In this document: positions 12,324 through 23,847 of the stretch, in pieces
How the letters are laid out: each line of letters starts with the position of its first letter
How positions within the stretch are numbered: the stretch's first letter is position 1
NCBI RefSeq assembly: GCF_008831285.2
Contig: NC_045150.1
Coordinates: forward strand, 13,003,868 to 13,067,867
DNA from: Nymphaea colorata
Lineage: Eukaryota; Streptophyta; Magnoliopsida; Nymphaeales; Nymphaeaceae
DNA: 64,000 nt
Reading direction: 5' to 3'
Program-made: the position numbers and the translations under genes
Notes under the pieces: generated by a model
Told to the model about the DNA's origin: nothing
What the model saw: only the letters and a program-made list of their open reading frames with translations
The model's database searches: none

Positions 12324-12987
12324 TGTTATAGTCGTGTCCCCCAAAAAATGCTCAACAACAATAAAAGAGGGCAATCCACCACAAAACTGCTAAAAACGGA
12401 ATCACAGGGCAGCGAGCAAAAGAATGAGTTTCCAACACCACTATTGTAGCAATATACGTCAAAATATATGCTAAATAATGCAGAAAAATAGGAGACCAAT
12501 TTACGTGGAAAACCCCCAATAATGGAGTAAAAAACCACGGGCAAGAGAGACTTTCTATATATCAAGAAAGGGAGCCAAATACACGAGCAACAATATCCCT
12601 ACTGTTTTAAGAAAAACAGTGAACTCAAGAGAACAATAACACTCTCTTATGCGAATGAAAGAAAGAGCCTCAAAGATTCAAGAAAGAAATCACCCAATGA
12701 AAACTCCCTTCATTTTTCCTTCTTTGTCTTTCCTCTTTCTTCTTGGCATGCCAATCGACCCACGCGCCTTGCTTCTCCTCTTCTCTTTCTTGCCTTCCTC
12801 TTCTTCTTCTCCTTCTCCTCCCGTATGCAGCCACAAGAGGTCCCTTCTCTTTTTTCGGGAAAAAAGCCACAAAAGAAAGAGGTGTAAAGCCATAAGAGAG
12901 ACGGGCACCATTGGGTGCCCCCCTTTCACCCACCCGTCACTTAAGTGACGGGCCGGGTCGGGTCTTGAGGCTGGACCCGACCCAACA
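12324..12987 (-). repeat. 5' LTR of copia element 1
   Basis: 664 bp, TG...CA bounded, paired with 7511-8190. It is shorter mainly in the pyrimidine-rich run near 12800 and in the region corresponding to 8050-8070. In element orientation it should hold the promoter. I could not pick a convincing TATA box. Confidence 0.93.
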
Positions 12988-13333
12988 ACTAGAAGAGCTG
13001 CGAAGCCACGCTGACAAGAACATCGTCATCATACTGGCAGGAAATAAATGTGATCTGGAAGATCAAATAGTTGTGCCTGCAGAAGATGCACAAGAATTTG
13101 CACAGAGGGAAGGCTTGTTCTTTTTGGAAACCTCTGCACTCAATGCAACAAATGTGGAATCTGCCTTCTTAACTGTACTAACTGAGATTTTCAATATTGT
13201 CAACAAGAAAAACTTGGTTGCAGGAGAAAATTAAGCAAATGGTCATCCTTCGCCCCTTGCAAGGAAGAAGATCGTTATCCCTTGGCCAGCACAAGAAATC
13301 CCTGCCAAGGGCAAGATGTGCTGTAGTTCATAA
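12988..13333 (+). pseudogene. RabA4-like small GTPase, exon 2 part 2 (C-terminal half)
   Basis: From the codon at 12989 the frame reads [20 protein letters not shown], directly continuing ...HIPRWL at 7510. It holds the G4 base-recognition motif GNKCDLED and the G5 motif ETSAL, then [15 protein letters not shown], strongly conserved in plant RabA. An in-frame TAA at 13232-13234 (one change from CAA) interrupts it. The frame beyond stays open for 33 codons with a RabA4-type tail (KKIVIPWPAQEIPAKGKMCC) ending CCSS, the double-cysteine prenylation site, and a stop at 13331-13333. With the 5.5-kb insertion and missing exon 1 it cannot make a normal GTPase. The RabA4 assignment rests on the tail and is moderately sure. 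Confidence 0.9.
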
Positions 13334-14566
13334 TTCGTCTCTATTTTCCTTTTAGGCGGTGTGGTTTCGCTTCAGTTTTGCGGTAAGGATTATTAGAGGA
13401 TTCCAGTGATCCTTGCGTCTATTGTAAATCTCTATTTGTTTTACTTTTATGGTCCGTTGAGGCATTTTTTCTGAACCTGGAGGAGAATTTGTTGGTTGAA
13501 GAACTCGCTGCCTGACTAGGAAGCCATGTGAAAAGATTTCATGGTTAATTGGTTTGTTCTGCAAATCGTCTGCATGGTTATCTGTTTGCCATCTCAATTT
13601 CGCAGTGATGAGTTAAAGTTTTCCCTCGATGAAAGTGAAAGAACTACTGCAGTTCAAAATGGCCTCATTTCGAACTGTGGAACGGAAAGAAAGAAGGACC
13701 AAATAGGTGGTGAAACGTGCATCGTACGGTGAATGAAACGACAGAGGCGGCAACTTATCAGCACATATTCGATCTGTCAACTCAATTATTGCTAAAATCT
13801 TGGTGAGAGTATTTGCCTAACAAAAATGGAGCATGACGGGTGCAAATGGCGAGTAAAAGCTCTTTCACAGAACTCATTCTATATGAAAGAAATTTACAAA
13901 TTTGTCTTAAATTGTAAATTCACCATTTTGGGGAAGAAACACCCATTACTCAAACTTTAACATGCAGAACCCTACCAGCTCACAAAGCCATTCCAACTTG
14001 CTAGAAGTGTTTTAAGAGTTGTGTAACTGACGTCGGAAGATCCTTGTGCGCTTTCCATAATGTCTCTACAACTTTGAGACTTCTTTGGAGGAGCAAGTCA
14101 ACAAAACAGGGTGCAAACTCACAGGAAAAACATCTGTAATTGATCATAAATTTTCAAATTCACGTGCTGGTTTACCATAACATGGTTAATTTTCAGTGAT
14201 AAAACGTGAGGTGCGATCTTAAGAAATTAAAGCAAGGGCTTTCTCAAACTCACGTGATGGTTTACTATAACATGGTTAATTGACAATAAGAAAACGTGAG
14301 CTGCAACCTTAAGAAATCAATGCAGGGTTTTATCAAACCGCAAATGAATCCACATCAAACCTAGTAAACCATGCCTAGGCTCCACAGTAAATCACAAAGG
14401 CAATAAGGTAATCAACACACAAACAGATTGCTATAAACTAATTGATTTTTCAAGGTTACATTGAACAAGCTGGCCATAAATGGGGGATATGCAAAGCATG
14501 AACTTGCCACTGAAAAACAGTTGAAACATGAGAGAGCGTACACAAGGGGCTTCATCATGAAAAAGG
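13334..14566. other. Intergenic DNA between RabA and TRM4 pseudogenes
   Basis: The first part is probably the RabA 3' UTR. I see no further gene. Two similar 60-80 base segments with tcacgtg(c/a)tggttta(c/t)cataacatggttaatt (near 14160 and 14250) form a local imperfect direct repeat. Confidence 0.45.
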
Positions 14567-16202
14567 TTAGCTGACACAGCCCTTGTGGTTCTCATCCTCG
14601 GTCTTTTGCAATGACGAAGACTGCCCACTAAGCCTATCAACAATTCCTGACATTCTACTTGTGATACCATGATACTCAGATTTGTTCTTCCTTTCCAACA
14701 TCCGATAGCAATTGTTGACCCATCAACAACAATCGTATCAGGAACAGGACCCTCCCCTAGAACAAAAAAAAGTGGAAGTACATGAAGAAATGTGACATAG
14801 CATCAAGAAAGTCCCTCGTCAAACCGAGACTTAAGGCTTTCGATAACTCCAACTGTTAATTAGAAGAAAAAGATAATTTGATAAAAGACACGTAATTTAC
14901 CTTTATGCAACACAACAACCTGCAGACAACTCTGAAGCCTTTTCACCAAACTCAGCATCACAAAAGTCTGCAAACTTAATTGTACGATATTTTAAGAGAT
15001 GCACAAAGTCTTTTAGTGATGCGTGGATCTGCTGTTTGGTCATATATGGCAGCAAGAGGGGTAAACCTTCAGAAGATATCCTAAAGGCACATGAAGTAGA
15101 CGAATCCTTGATGTCTGCCTTTTCCTGACAAAAGAAGGCACCCAGTCTAACAGGCAAGAAAGGAATATACCTAAAGTTCCAAACTACAGGCAATTTATTC
15201 CTCAAAATGTCACTCTGTCTAACCATACTTCAGCAAATAGATGACTTGCAGACGAGTGAGAGAGAGGAGCTACTGGAAAGCTATAATTTAGCAGAGCAGG
15301 AGCACAAAAATTTGAAGGCACTCCTCTTTTTAGGATTTTTCTCATCAGAATATCAAATTGATGACCTAAAACCCATCAATCAAGCTTCCAGCATATTGCA
15401 AACATATATTACTACAGTGTACATAATAACATTTCATTTCTTATGACCAAGCTAAACCATGAAGTACTTACAATAATATTTGAGAAGGAACTACCAAACA
15501 AACATGCACTATCATTAACATGAATAGCAAATAACTACATGATCGTCCAATGTATTGAACACAAGAAATGCCATATACAGTCAATGTGAAAATATTGTTC
15601 TTCAATATGGTGACATCTGGAGGCAATAAAATCAAGTCGAGTAAGAACTGCATCTATTTCATGAGAACAGGAAACCAGTTTTTGCAACCACCTGTAATTT
15701 TAGCAAGTTCAGATACAAACTAAAGAAAGGAATAAATTGATTTCAATCCTAAAGTTCCTCTACAAGGTCACTTGGAGAAATGACTAGGACAAACAACAGT
15801 TACTTCTATACAGGCAAAAACGAAAAAAAAAATGATGAAAAGGGAGGAACTTACAAAAGTTTTCAATCCAAGAGATCTTATCTTTAGCTGCTGACCAACA
15901 CAAAAATTCAACCTGATGACATCATGAACGGACTTTGATATATAGTATATCCTTTTCACATGGTGGACATCATCATTTCGAGTTACAAGATGTCCATGAA
16001 GGGGCAATGATTCATCAATGCCATAAAAGTTTCTTAAATTATTAATTATGTTATCATCCATGAAGAATACAACAGGATCGACTCCTCCCATTTTCCGTGG
16101 ATCTGCAACTTTCCTCTCCCAACTCCCTCCCTGTTCAAGTCAGTCATGCCATCCTCACATTCTTCAGCCTTCTCCATCTCATTGCCTTCTGGACAGAGCT
16201 CA

Positions 16203-16254
16203 GAGTGGTCTGCTTCTGAACCAAATTCTAAAGTGGTCTGCTTCTGAACCAAAT
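16203..16254. repeat. 28-bp tandem duplication inside TRM4 exon C
   Basis: The unit gtggtctgcttctgaacc followed by aaattctaaa is present once in full and again up to aaattc. Its length is not a multiple of three, so it shifts the methyltransferase frame and puts a TAG into the exon. The downstream frame with LEFGSEADHSELCPEGNE is readable only after the shift. Confidence 0.85.
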
Positions 16255-17295
16255 TCCCTGTTCATCCAAAGAATCTGAGGCCACACTTCCCTCAGCTAAA
16301 TCACCATTATCATCACTTGGTGCATTAACAATTATGCTTGTATTACCCGTGCATGATGCCTCATTGACCTCCTTTGCTGGCCCTCCAGTCTTGCCACTTT
16401 CATCCGTATAACCTACTTGCTTACTTGGCCTGTCTGTAGCAGAAATTAAAGATAAACAGGCATTTAGATTATATCTTCAATTAGTAGCAAGTAAGCACTT
16501 AGTGAAGCATTTACTTCTAATGAAGTTGATAAAAAACTAAGGTGTATTACTTGGCAATTTAATGTTGATAATGACATACAGTACAGAAAATCCAACAGGA
16601 AAATGCTAAAGTCAGAACAGTATGTTAAAAAAGAAATGAACAAAGATAAATGCTGATGTCAAACAAGAAAGGATCTCATGAAGCAGGATAATTCTATTTC
16701 TAACATATGATGTAGTCTTTTGTTGGGTCCTATTCATCCATGGTCTACAACTTAAGCTAACTCAACATAACAAGAGGAAGAAGAATAAGGAAAAACTTCA
16801 GTAAAAAAAGGAAATACAGCAAGCAATTAAACAGTCTAGGATACCTCTTGAATGAGAAATTTTTTGGAGGACAGCAATTGAAAAGGCTCCTCCATTTTGG
16901 TCATGTGGCAAAATTCTCATACATCGTTCCAAAGGAAAGTTCGAAACTTCTTTTGCTTTAGGTTTTGGATTTCTTGGAGTTATGGATTGAGAGCAAAACT
17001 TTTCTGTCTCATTTTCCTCACAAGTCTTACTCGAAGCAATGCCGTCACCCACATCACAGTTACCTCTTTCAAGAGGGAAGTTTTCATCGAAGTTTTCATC
17101 AATTTGACATTGCTTCTGCAAAGAGGTATCAGTTTCTAGCTCATTCACATTGACTGATATCTCTTCTTCACCAAAAGCAGATGCTTCCCTTGGCTCCCCA
17201 GCTTGACCTGAAGGGAACATGCTGGGCACTATCACTGCCTTTCTGTTAGAAGGAACTTCTTCGTAAGAAGTCAGCCAGCAACCCTTATCCCACAC

Positions 17296-18355
17296 CTGCA
17301 TTGTTAGTATCAGCATTCATAAATTAATTGATGTTTTGACATTTCCAAGTAAAGCTACCATAAGAATACAAATTAAGAAATGCTTGAAGCTGGGTACAAT
17401 CATAAAACATGATTCAATAATGTTTATGTCAGAGACAGACAATGAGACATGGTAAGCTCAGGAATCATTAAAAAGGAAAGTGGCCGATCCTTGTCAAAGG
17501 CAAATTAAATAGCTTAGTCCTCACTCCTGAGTCTATTACATAAAAGTATTACGACAGAACATTCCCTTTTCTAGATGGCAACACCAATTATTACCAGACT
17601 ATACACCCAACAAATGGAAATCTACACATGATAAAAGAACACTATTAAGACAAATTCCAAAGTGCAATTATTTTGTTTTTGAATGAACAGTGAACCATTC
17701 ACCTGTACAGGGTAGCAGCTTACATTTTGATAAAATACTTACTTCTTTAGGTGTGGTGTTGGTGAAGGTAATGAAGTTATTCATGAAGTTAGCAAATGGA
17801 GTCCTAAAGTGCATGGTGCTCGTGAGGTGTTGAAAGAGATTGAATTCAAATTTGAAGCAATGGATGTCTTGTAATTCAGTCATTCAGGGAGAGAAAGCTT
17901 CTATGTGTAGAAAATCTGCTTCTAAATGATTGGCAATATATTTGCTGAAATACTTGAAGCCTCTAAATTAGCAAAGCATGCTTTCTAAGGGGACACACAC
18001 TGGGTCCTGGACATACATTGCCTAGTTGCAAATGCATTCCAAATTACTACATGCTCTTTCCAGGCATAATAAAATAAATTCAGCACCTTCTTAAAAATAT
18101 GTTTTGAATAAATAATCAATTAACAGCGACTACAGTCTTGTTTACTGTATCTTTTCCACCCAACAAAGAATATCTTGTTCATTTTGTCAAAACAAAAACT
18201 TTGTGTTGACAAACGCTAGCAGAAACTAAACTAAGTTCAGTTAATGAAAAAATAACTGCAGTAAATTTGGGTTTCAGCTGTACAGAAGTAGAAGAACATT
18301 TTTGTTGCTCATAAAAGGACAATTATGTGGTGCACATGAAGGCAGAGATTCTAAC
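17296..18355. other. Intron of the TRM4 pseudogene
   Basis: This lies between the donor of exon E (AAG|GTTAGA on the minus strand) and the acceptor of exon D (ATGCAG|GTG). A short plus-strand segment near 17740-17880 is slightly less AT-rich, but I cannot assign it to a family. Confidence 0.55.
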
Positions 18356-18420
18356 CTTCCATGTCTTAAGACCAGGACGCCTGATCAACTGGGGAAGCTC
18401 GGCAGAGACATCCAAAAGCC

Positions 18421-19524
18421 CCAGGGTGAGGCGCCTAGGCAATCCAAACACAAAATAGTACTCTTTTTGGTCTTAGTGGGTAAGAAGTAAATCTCTCTTG
18501 GTTCATTTATCTTCTAAAATATTGATTCCAGTGGAGTTTTTTCAAAATTCCCACTTTCATTATTTTCTCTGTCTTTTCCTCCTTTTTCTGGTGATTACGC
18601 CCTACCTAGGCCCTTTTTGATGTCTGCCACCTAGGCCCATGTAGCACTTTTAACTGCATATGTTACAACAAAGAGATTCATGACTAACTAATCTGATACT
18701 CTACATTCAACTGAAAAAACAAAAAGTCTGTGTTCCATAATGAATCATCAGACAGCCAGAGTACAAAGACAGCTTTAGGGGAAATGGTGATACAAGCAGC
18801 CAGAACATCCGAATTCATCCAGCCACACCATATGTTTATCATATCTATGATGTAATGAGTAAATCTCTCTTGTAGAAAACACCTGCAAATAATAAATGAA
18901 TGCAGGTGTCAAACCCTCTACGAGGAGACATTTGGATCGAGTGCTAAGGTCGTATTCCTCCCACAAAAGGCAGCCATCTTTTTCACGGGTGTTGGACCTA
19001 TCAGTTCTTACCATCCCGTAGGATGCTTGGTGTTTACTTAAGAAGCGAGTTCCTGTAGTCGGGCATTAGGCCTGAATAGTGCGACTTATGATCTTGAAAG
19101 CATGTAGTTCCCTTCCGTGTGTTTGTATCGGTAGATTATGATTTGTGTGCCTTTTTCCGCAAACATAGGATTCCAGAAAGGTTATGATAACTAGCTCTCT
19201 TGGCACCTAAAGTCCAATGTAGTAACATAAAATTCATGCCCTAACCCAATGCAATTTGGACCCAATTGTTATTGGATCTTGATATGGTTTATGATTGTAT
19301 AGTCCTTGAAACGTGGACAATCTTATGATTTCATACAGTGAGAAGAAGAAAATGGTTATCTTGACCAGACTGCCACAATCCGGCCCCTTTTCTAATCTTG
19401 ATGACTATGGAATCAAAGAGGTAGAATAGATAGATGGATGTACATAAAGATATGTACACGTTCAGCATTCGATGCATCACGCACAGAGGCCAGAGGCAGA
19501 CAAGAAGAAGAAGAAGGAGAAAAC
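18421..19524. other. Intergenic DNA, possible LTR-like remnant
   Basis: The rest of the TRM4 gene is expected here but not seen, so the gene is truncated. The segment around 18890-19090 (aaggtcgtattcctcccacaa, cctgtagtcgggcatt) has the look of a transposon noncoding end, without provable boundaries. No gene is supported. Confidence 0.4.
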
Positions 19525-19959
19525 ATGGTTCGCGGATCCTGGAATTGTTATTGGTCGATGCAAAGGGCATCCACAACACCGAATTCCTTGGTGACCATCA
19601 TTTCCTTTTCTGTCTTCTTTGTAGTGTCTTTCTCTCTATCTCACATAGAGGGGACGAAGGGACTTCACATGCATATTTTACTGCTTCACAAGAAATGAAG
19701 GAGACAACAATCTCATTTCACCTGTTCCCCTTTGTTATTCACTCCATGTGCACTGCTTTTATCTGACCCCCTTTTTTCTGGATAATGGTACTCTCTCTCT
19801 TTTCTTTGTATTTGGATTTTCTTTTCTTTCTTGGGTTTCTGATTTGTAGATTTGGATGTTAAATGATTAATTAATTGGTTAATCAGGGAAGATGGATCCA
19901 TACGTGGTGATTCAATGCAGGAACTATGAATGCAAGAGCAGTATCTTTGGTGACACTAC
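19525..19959 (+). pseudogene. C2-domain protein, first two exons only
   Basis: Exon 1 (ATG at 19525, donor after 19590) encodes RILELLLVDAKGIHNTEFLG. Exon 2 (19887-19959, acceptor AATCAG|GG, donor ACTAC|GTAAGC) encodes GKMDPYVVIQCRNYECKSS. Together they match the start of small plant C2-domain proteins (elicitor-responsive or 16-kDa phloem-protein type), which bind membrane lipid in a Ca2+-dependent way. The Asp of MDPY is a Ca2+ ligand. From the ATG at 19525 the C2 frame is one base out: GCGGATCC would need GCGGGATCC. The C2 frame is open upstream from 19434. No third exon (expected PxWNE) is visible before 21 kb, so the gene is truncated. It is either a pseudogene or has lost its tail to rearrangement. 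Confidence 0.78.
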
Positions 19960-20548
19960 GTAAGCTTTATTTTTCTTTCAGTTTTCCTTTCAATTGATAT
20001 GATAGATATATAAGCACGTGTCTCCAATTGAACAGTTATAAATCAAACAACAACTAATTAATCAGTCTTTTACTCCTAATCTCAAAAACCGATTGAAGAC
20101 TCTCAAATATGGACTCAAGTTAAGAAGATCATCACTAATAAGGTGTATAATAAACAAACTGGAATCTTGTCCTTAATTTGCCGTTGGACTTCGATCCATT
20201 TTCATTAATTTTTAATGAAAAAACAAATGAGAAGAGTGGTTAAATCGTTGCAGGCACGCTAATGTTATAATACATATGGGAGCCTTTCCTTTCTTTTTGT
20301 AGTTTTTTCCATTAATTGCTGAATTAAATTTGGAAACCAAAAAAAAAAGTATCGCAACGGTCATCTTTTGAAGAGATACTTTTCATCGCTTTCTTTTCTC
20401 ATTTCCAACGTCAATTTCTCTCTCACATCTCGGTCTTTCGAGGCCTCTCTGATCTCTCACAGACTGAGTTAACTACTGTCTGGGGTGGCTCCGGCAACCA
20501 GCGACTCACCGGAGCATCGCCGGAGCGAATAGCCGACGACCACCCACC
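19960..20548. other. Noncoding DNA after C2 fragment
   Basis: It begins as the intron after C2 exon 2. No further C2 exon is recognisable. The last 150 bases become GC-richer with CCGG-rich phrases (ccggcaacc, caccggagcatcgccggagc). Confidence 0.4.
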
Positions 20549-20604
20549 ATGGTAACTGTAGGAGGTCTCTCTCTCTTTCTCTCTCTTAACGCTACCAACC
20601 TTCT

Positions 20605-20870
20605 GCTTCGAGGCGGAGGGATTCTGGAAACAGAGGAAACCCTCTCAAGCGGAGGGTTTCAGAGTTCAGAGAAAACCCTCTGCCTTGAGGCAAAGGGTTT
20701 CCTCTGCAAATCCTATGCCTCGAGGCGGAGGGGTTCAAAGAGTTTCTTTGAGACTTTCTCTTCGAGGTGGAGGATTTTTTTGAAGACCCTCCGCCTTGTG
20801 GCGGAGAGTTTCTGCGTCGAGGTACGTCGCCTTGAGGAAGAGGGTTTCAGAAAAACCTTCTTTAGAGAAA
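20605..20870. repeat. Imperfect array of short palindromic units
   Basis: About six units of roughly 40 bases each carry a self-complementary core of the type CCCTC-GCCTTGAGGC-GAGGG. Examples are gaaaccctctcaagcggagg, ccctctgccttgaggcaaag, cctatgcctcgaggcggagg and cctccgccttgtggcggaga. Each could form a hairpin. A 174-codon frame crosses it (20549-21073), but its composition follows the repeat and matches no family, so I do not call a gene. Confidence 0.6.
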
Positions 20871-21073
20871 TGCTTTCCCGTCCCAGCTCTCTCTCGACGA
20901 AGCACTCGCCCACCGCTACTGTCTCTCCCTTTCCTTCTCGACGTGTCGCTTCCCTCTTCTTCTTCTTCTCCTGCAATGCAAACTGTTTCATCCGAGCTCC
21001 CCTCTTCTTCATAGGTACTCATTCGCCTTTCTTCCCGCGAACCAGAGCTCCAAGCGAAGGTCCAATTTCATAG

Positions 21074-21690
21074 GCACCATCACCACGAGGCTCAGTTTCA
21101 GCATGACGCAGTTCAGCATCATCTCGAACCGGCGCTATTCGGCCGGCAGCTGGTAATCTATTGAGCAATCTAGCAATCTATGGTCGAGAGCTTTTTTATG
21201 CTTTTGTAATGGACTCTTGAATTGTTTTGGCACTGATTTGTGTAAACATTGACTGCTAATCGTGGTAACTTGTATTTCAATGGTTATATTAGGCTGGTTG
21301 ATTGATTTACCGGTCTTGTTTTTGGGTGCTTGCTTTCCAATTATCTCAAAGTTATTTTTTGGTTTGTAAGACAAGTAGAATTTAGATTCTATATGGTTTA
21401 TAACTAATGCGGCATCTGTACCTTCTTGCGCATTGATTACAGACTGAATGCTTAGGTATTATAATTTGAACTGCAGACTTGTATGATGATTTTGCTTTGA
21501 TTTATGCATATCTTTTTTTCGTCTTATTGCTTAAAGGGTTATTTTTTAGCAAATATTATTTGTGCTATCTAGCAAGGTGCATGGTCTGTAGTTTGGCATA
21601 CCATTCGGAGTTTTACCAAAAGTCCAAATCTATAGTTGTCATTATTCTTTAACTGATGTTTTTAGAAAATTCACCGTATAGGATTGGTTT
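21074..21690. other. Noncoding DNA flanking copia element 2
   Basis: A short open segment ends ...HHLEPALFGRQL at a possible donor ctg|gtaatc near 21149, followed by T-rich intron-like sequence that continues to the insertion site at 21690. This could be the first exon and intron of an unknown gene. I cannot support more. Confidence 0.35.
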
Positions 21691-21976
21691 TGTAGAAATA
21701 TGCAACGTAAGAGAGAAACAGAGAAGAAACACACGATGTACGTGGAAAACCTCAAGAAGAGGTGAAAAACCACGGAGAAGCTCTAACCTTGGGGCAAAAC
21801 CGCAACCCTAGGAGAGAGAAAATTATATCCACTTAATCAACAAATTTACAATAGGTGGAGATTATAAGAGAGAGAGGTAGAGAGCTCGCCTAGGGTACCG
21901 AGCCAACCTCGGTATCCATGCCCATGGGACCGGGTCCATATCCGGACCCGGTTCCCTATTACAAGTTATTCTAGCA
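21691..21976 (-). repeat. 3' LTR of copia element 2
   Basis: 286 bp, TG...CA bounded, partner of 26547-26832. It contains the inverted repeat accgggtcc/ggacccggt (stem 9, loop 6) near the U3 end. Confidence 0.93.
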
Positions 21977-23847
21977 CTCCCCCTCAAGCTTGGCATACAT
22001 GTCGAACATGCCAAGCTTGCTAACATTCTTTTCAAATTGAGATGTACATAGGGCTTTAGTTAAGACATCTGCAACTTGATATTCAGACTTCATATAAGGC
22101 AGGATCAATTCCTTTGAATCTATGCGTTCCCGTATGAAATGGCGATCTATCTCCACATGTTTGGTTCTGTCATGAAGAACTGGATTATTAGCTAAGTTAA
22201 TCGCAAACTTGTTGTCACAATACATCTTCATCTTCTCTTTCATTTCAACCCCAATATCTGCTAGAAGAATCTTTAGCCATAACATTTCTGTAACCCCCAT
22301 AGCAACTGCCCTGTATTCGGCCTCAGCGCTGGATCTAGAGCAGACTTCCTGCCTTTTACTCCTCCATACCATCAGGTTACCCCCCAGAAAGATACAGTAC
22401 CTGTGGTAGACCTTCTAGTATCTGTGTACTCTACCCAATCAGCATCAGAGTATCCTTCAATATTCAGTTGGTCCTGCTAAGTATACAGTAACTCTTTCCC
22501 TAGGTCATTCTTTAGGTACCCTAACACTATTTTTGCACTTTTCCAGTGACAATCAGTAGGAGCATGGATAAACTGACTCAACACATTTACAGCATAAGTA
22601 ATATCAAGACAAGTAAGAGTAAGATAAATAAGCTTACCAACCAGCCTCTGATATCGTCCTTTTCCTTCCTCATCCAGGATATTTCCAGTTTTGATACTTA
22701 TCTTTGTACCAGACTCCATTGGAGTTAGAAAGGGTCTTTATCCCAGTTTACTTGTCTCCTTTAGAAGATCCAGAGTGTACTTCCTTTGGCTCATAACAAG
22801 TCATGTCTCTGATCGAGCAATCTCTATTCCCAGAAAGTACCTTAATTTACCCAGATCTTTAAGATCAAATTCAGCAGCTAACCTCTCCTTCATCTTCCTT
22901 TTCTCTTCTTCATCGTCACCTGTGACAATCATATCATCAACATATACGAGAAGAAGGCTCACCAGACCATTTCTCTGCTTAATGAATAGGGTGTGATCAC
23001 CGTTTCCATGTTTGTATCCATTAGTCTTCATTACTACCCTCAGTCTTTCAAACCATGCTCTAGGAGATTGCTTTAGTTCATACAAGGCTTTCTTGAGATG
23101 ACAACATTTTCCGCTTTGAGCATACCCAGGAGGCATGTTCATATAGACCTCTTCCTCTAGATGGCCGTTCAGGAATGCATTCTTGACATCAAGCTGGTCC
23201 ATGCTCCACTTCTTTTGCACTGCTAGTGCTAAGATGACGCTCACTGTCTTCAGTTTAGCAATAGGAGCAAAGGTTTCAAGATAATCATTTCCATATTTTT
23301 GGCTGAAACCCTTTGCCACTAGGCGAGCCTTATACCGTTCCACAGTACCATCAGGTTCGTACTTCACATTAAACTCCCACTTGGAACCAACTAAGTGAGT
23401 CCCCTTGGGAGTGTTGTTCTTTGCCAAGGCATCCATCTCATCTGTCATGGCCTGTAGCCATTTAGGATCCTCTTTAGCATCTTCCATACACCTGGAAATC
23501 ACAGACATAGACAAGGAAGTAATAAAGCATTTGTAATCCTTACTGAGTTTTGCATATGAAACAAATCTCTGAATGGGGTGAGAAGTACATGGCCTGGTTC
23601 CCTTGCGCAAGGCTATGGGAAGATCTTCATTTAGTGGACTTGGTTCATTCGGGGAACTCATAGGATTGGGATTGGTTACATCAACATCTTCAAGCACATC
23701 TTTCTTCTTCCTGGTGTACACCTGGCCAAACAAATGATCACGGGCAGTGGACTGTTCATCCCCAGAGCCCCCTTCCACATGACTGTCTCTATCACCTCTG
23801 ACTGTGTCTGCCACACTGTGACTAACCTTGTAGTCTAAGAAATCCAT
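21971..23847 (-). pseudogene. Copia element 2: reverse transcriptase and RNase H
   Basis: A 348-codon open stretch (22801-23847) carries the RVT_2 domain: GSKWEFNVKYEPDGTVERYK, then RLVAKGFSQKYGNDY, MDQLDVKNAFLNGHLEEE, and the catalytic YVDDMIVTGDDE near 22915-22951. After breaks near 22800 and 22470 it continues with YQRLVGKLIYL and DITYAVNVLSQF. RNase H follows: SRSSAEAEYRAVAMGV and the YCDNKFAINLANNPVLHDRT segment, ending near the polypurine tract. This is the enzyme part of pol. Several frame changes separate the pieces. Confidence 0.92.

Larger units (their letters stand above)
7511..12987 (-). mobile_element. Complete Ty1/copia LTR retrotransposon (TNT1-94/Tork-like), inserted in RabA exon
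   Basis: The 5.5-kb element lies in minus orientation. Two LTRs (7511-8190 and 12324-12987) both start TGTTATAG and end CCCAACA on the plus strand. The primer-binding site at 12308-12321 reads TGGTATCAGAGACA on the minus strand, next to the 5' LTR, and complements initiator tRNA-Met. The polypurine tract is at 8191-8205. Flanking bases are gctag (7506-7510) and actag (12988-12992), a 5-bp target duplication with one mismatch. Order from the minus-strand 5' end is gag, protease, integrase, reverse transcriptase, RNase H, as in Ty1/copia. The coding region is broken into about seven frames, so the copy is not autonomous now. Confidence 0.95.
14567..18420 (-). pseudogene. NSUN2/TRM4-type tRNA (cytosine-5) methyltransferase, 3' half, degraded
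   Basis: Five minus-strand exons match the C-terminal half of plant TRM4 (NSUN2 family, which makes m5C in tRNA in the nucleus). E (18356 to about 18420) reads LDVSAELPQLIRRPGLKTWK. D (16845-17295) reads VWDKGCWL...VIVPSMFPSG and then LERCMRILPHDQNGGAFSIA. C (15855-16433) has an acidic linker, then GVDPVVFF, LPLHGHLVTRN and VKRIYYISKSVHDV. B (14901-15124) reads SFRISSEGLP-like sequence, LLPYMTKQ and YRTIKFADFCDAEFGEKAS. A (14567-14756) reads VVDGSTIAIGCWKGRTNLSI. GT/AG borders fit throughout. The catalytic SAM-binding half is absent upstream. Exon C has a 28-bp tandem duplication causing frame loss and stops. Exons B and A each appear to lack one base near their 3' ends. Confidence 0.88.

Noticed and set aside
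20549-21073. 174-codon open frame on the plus strand
   Set aside because: It runs over the palindromic repeat array. Its peptide composition follows the repeat, overlapping open frames exist on both strands, and no family is recognised.
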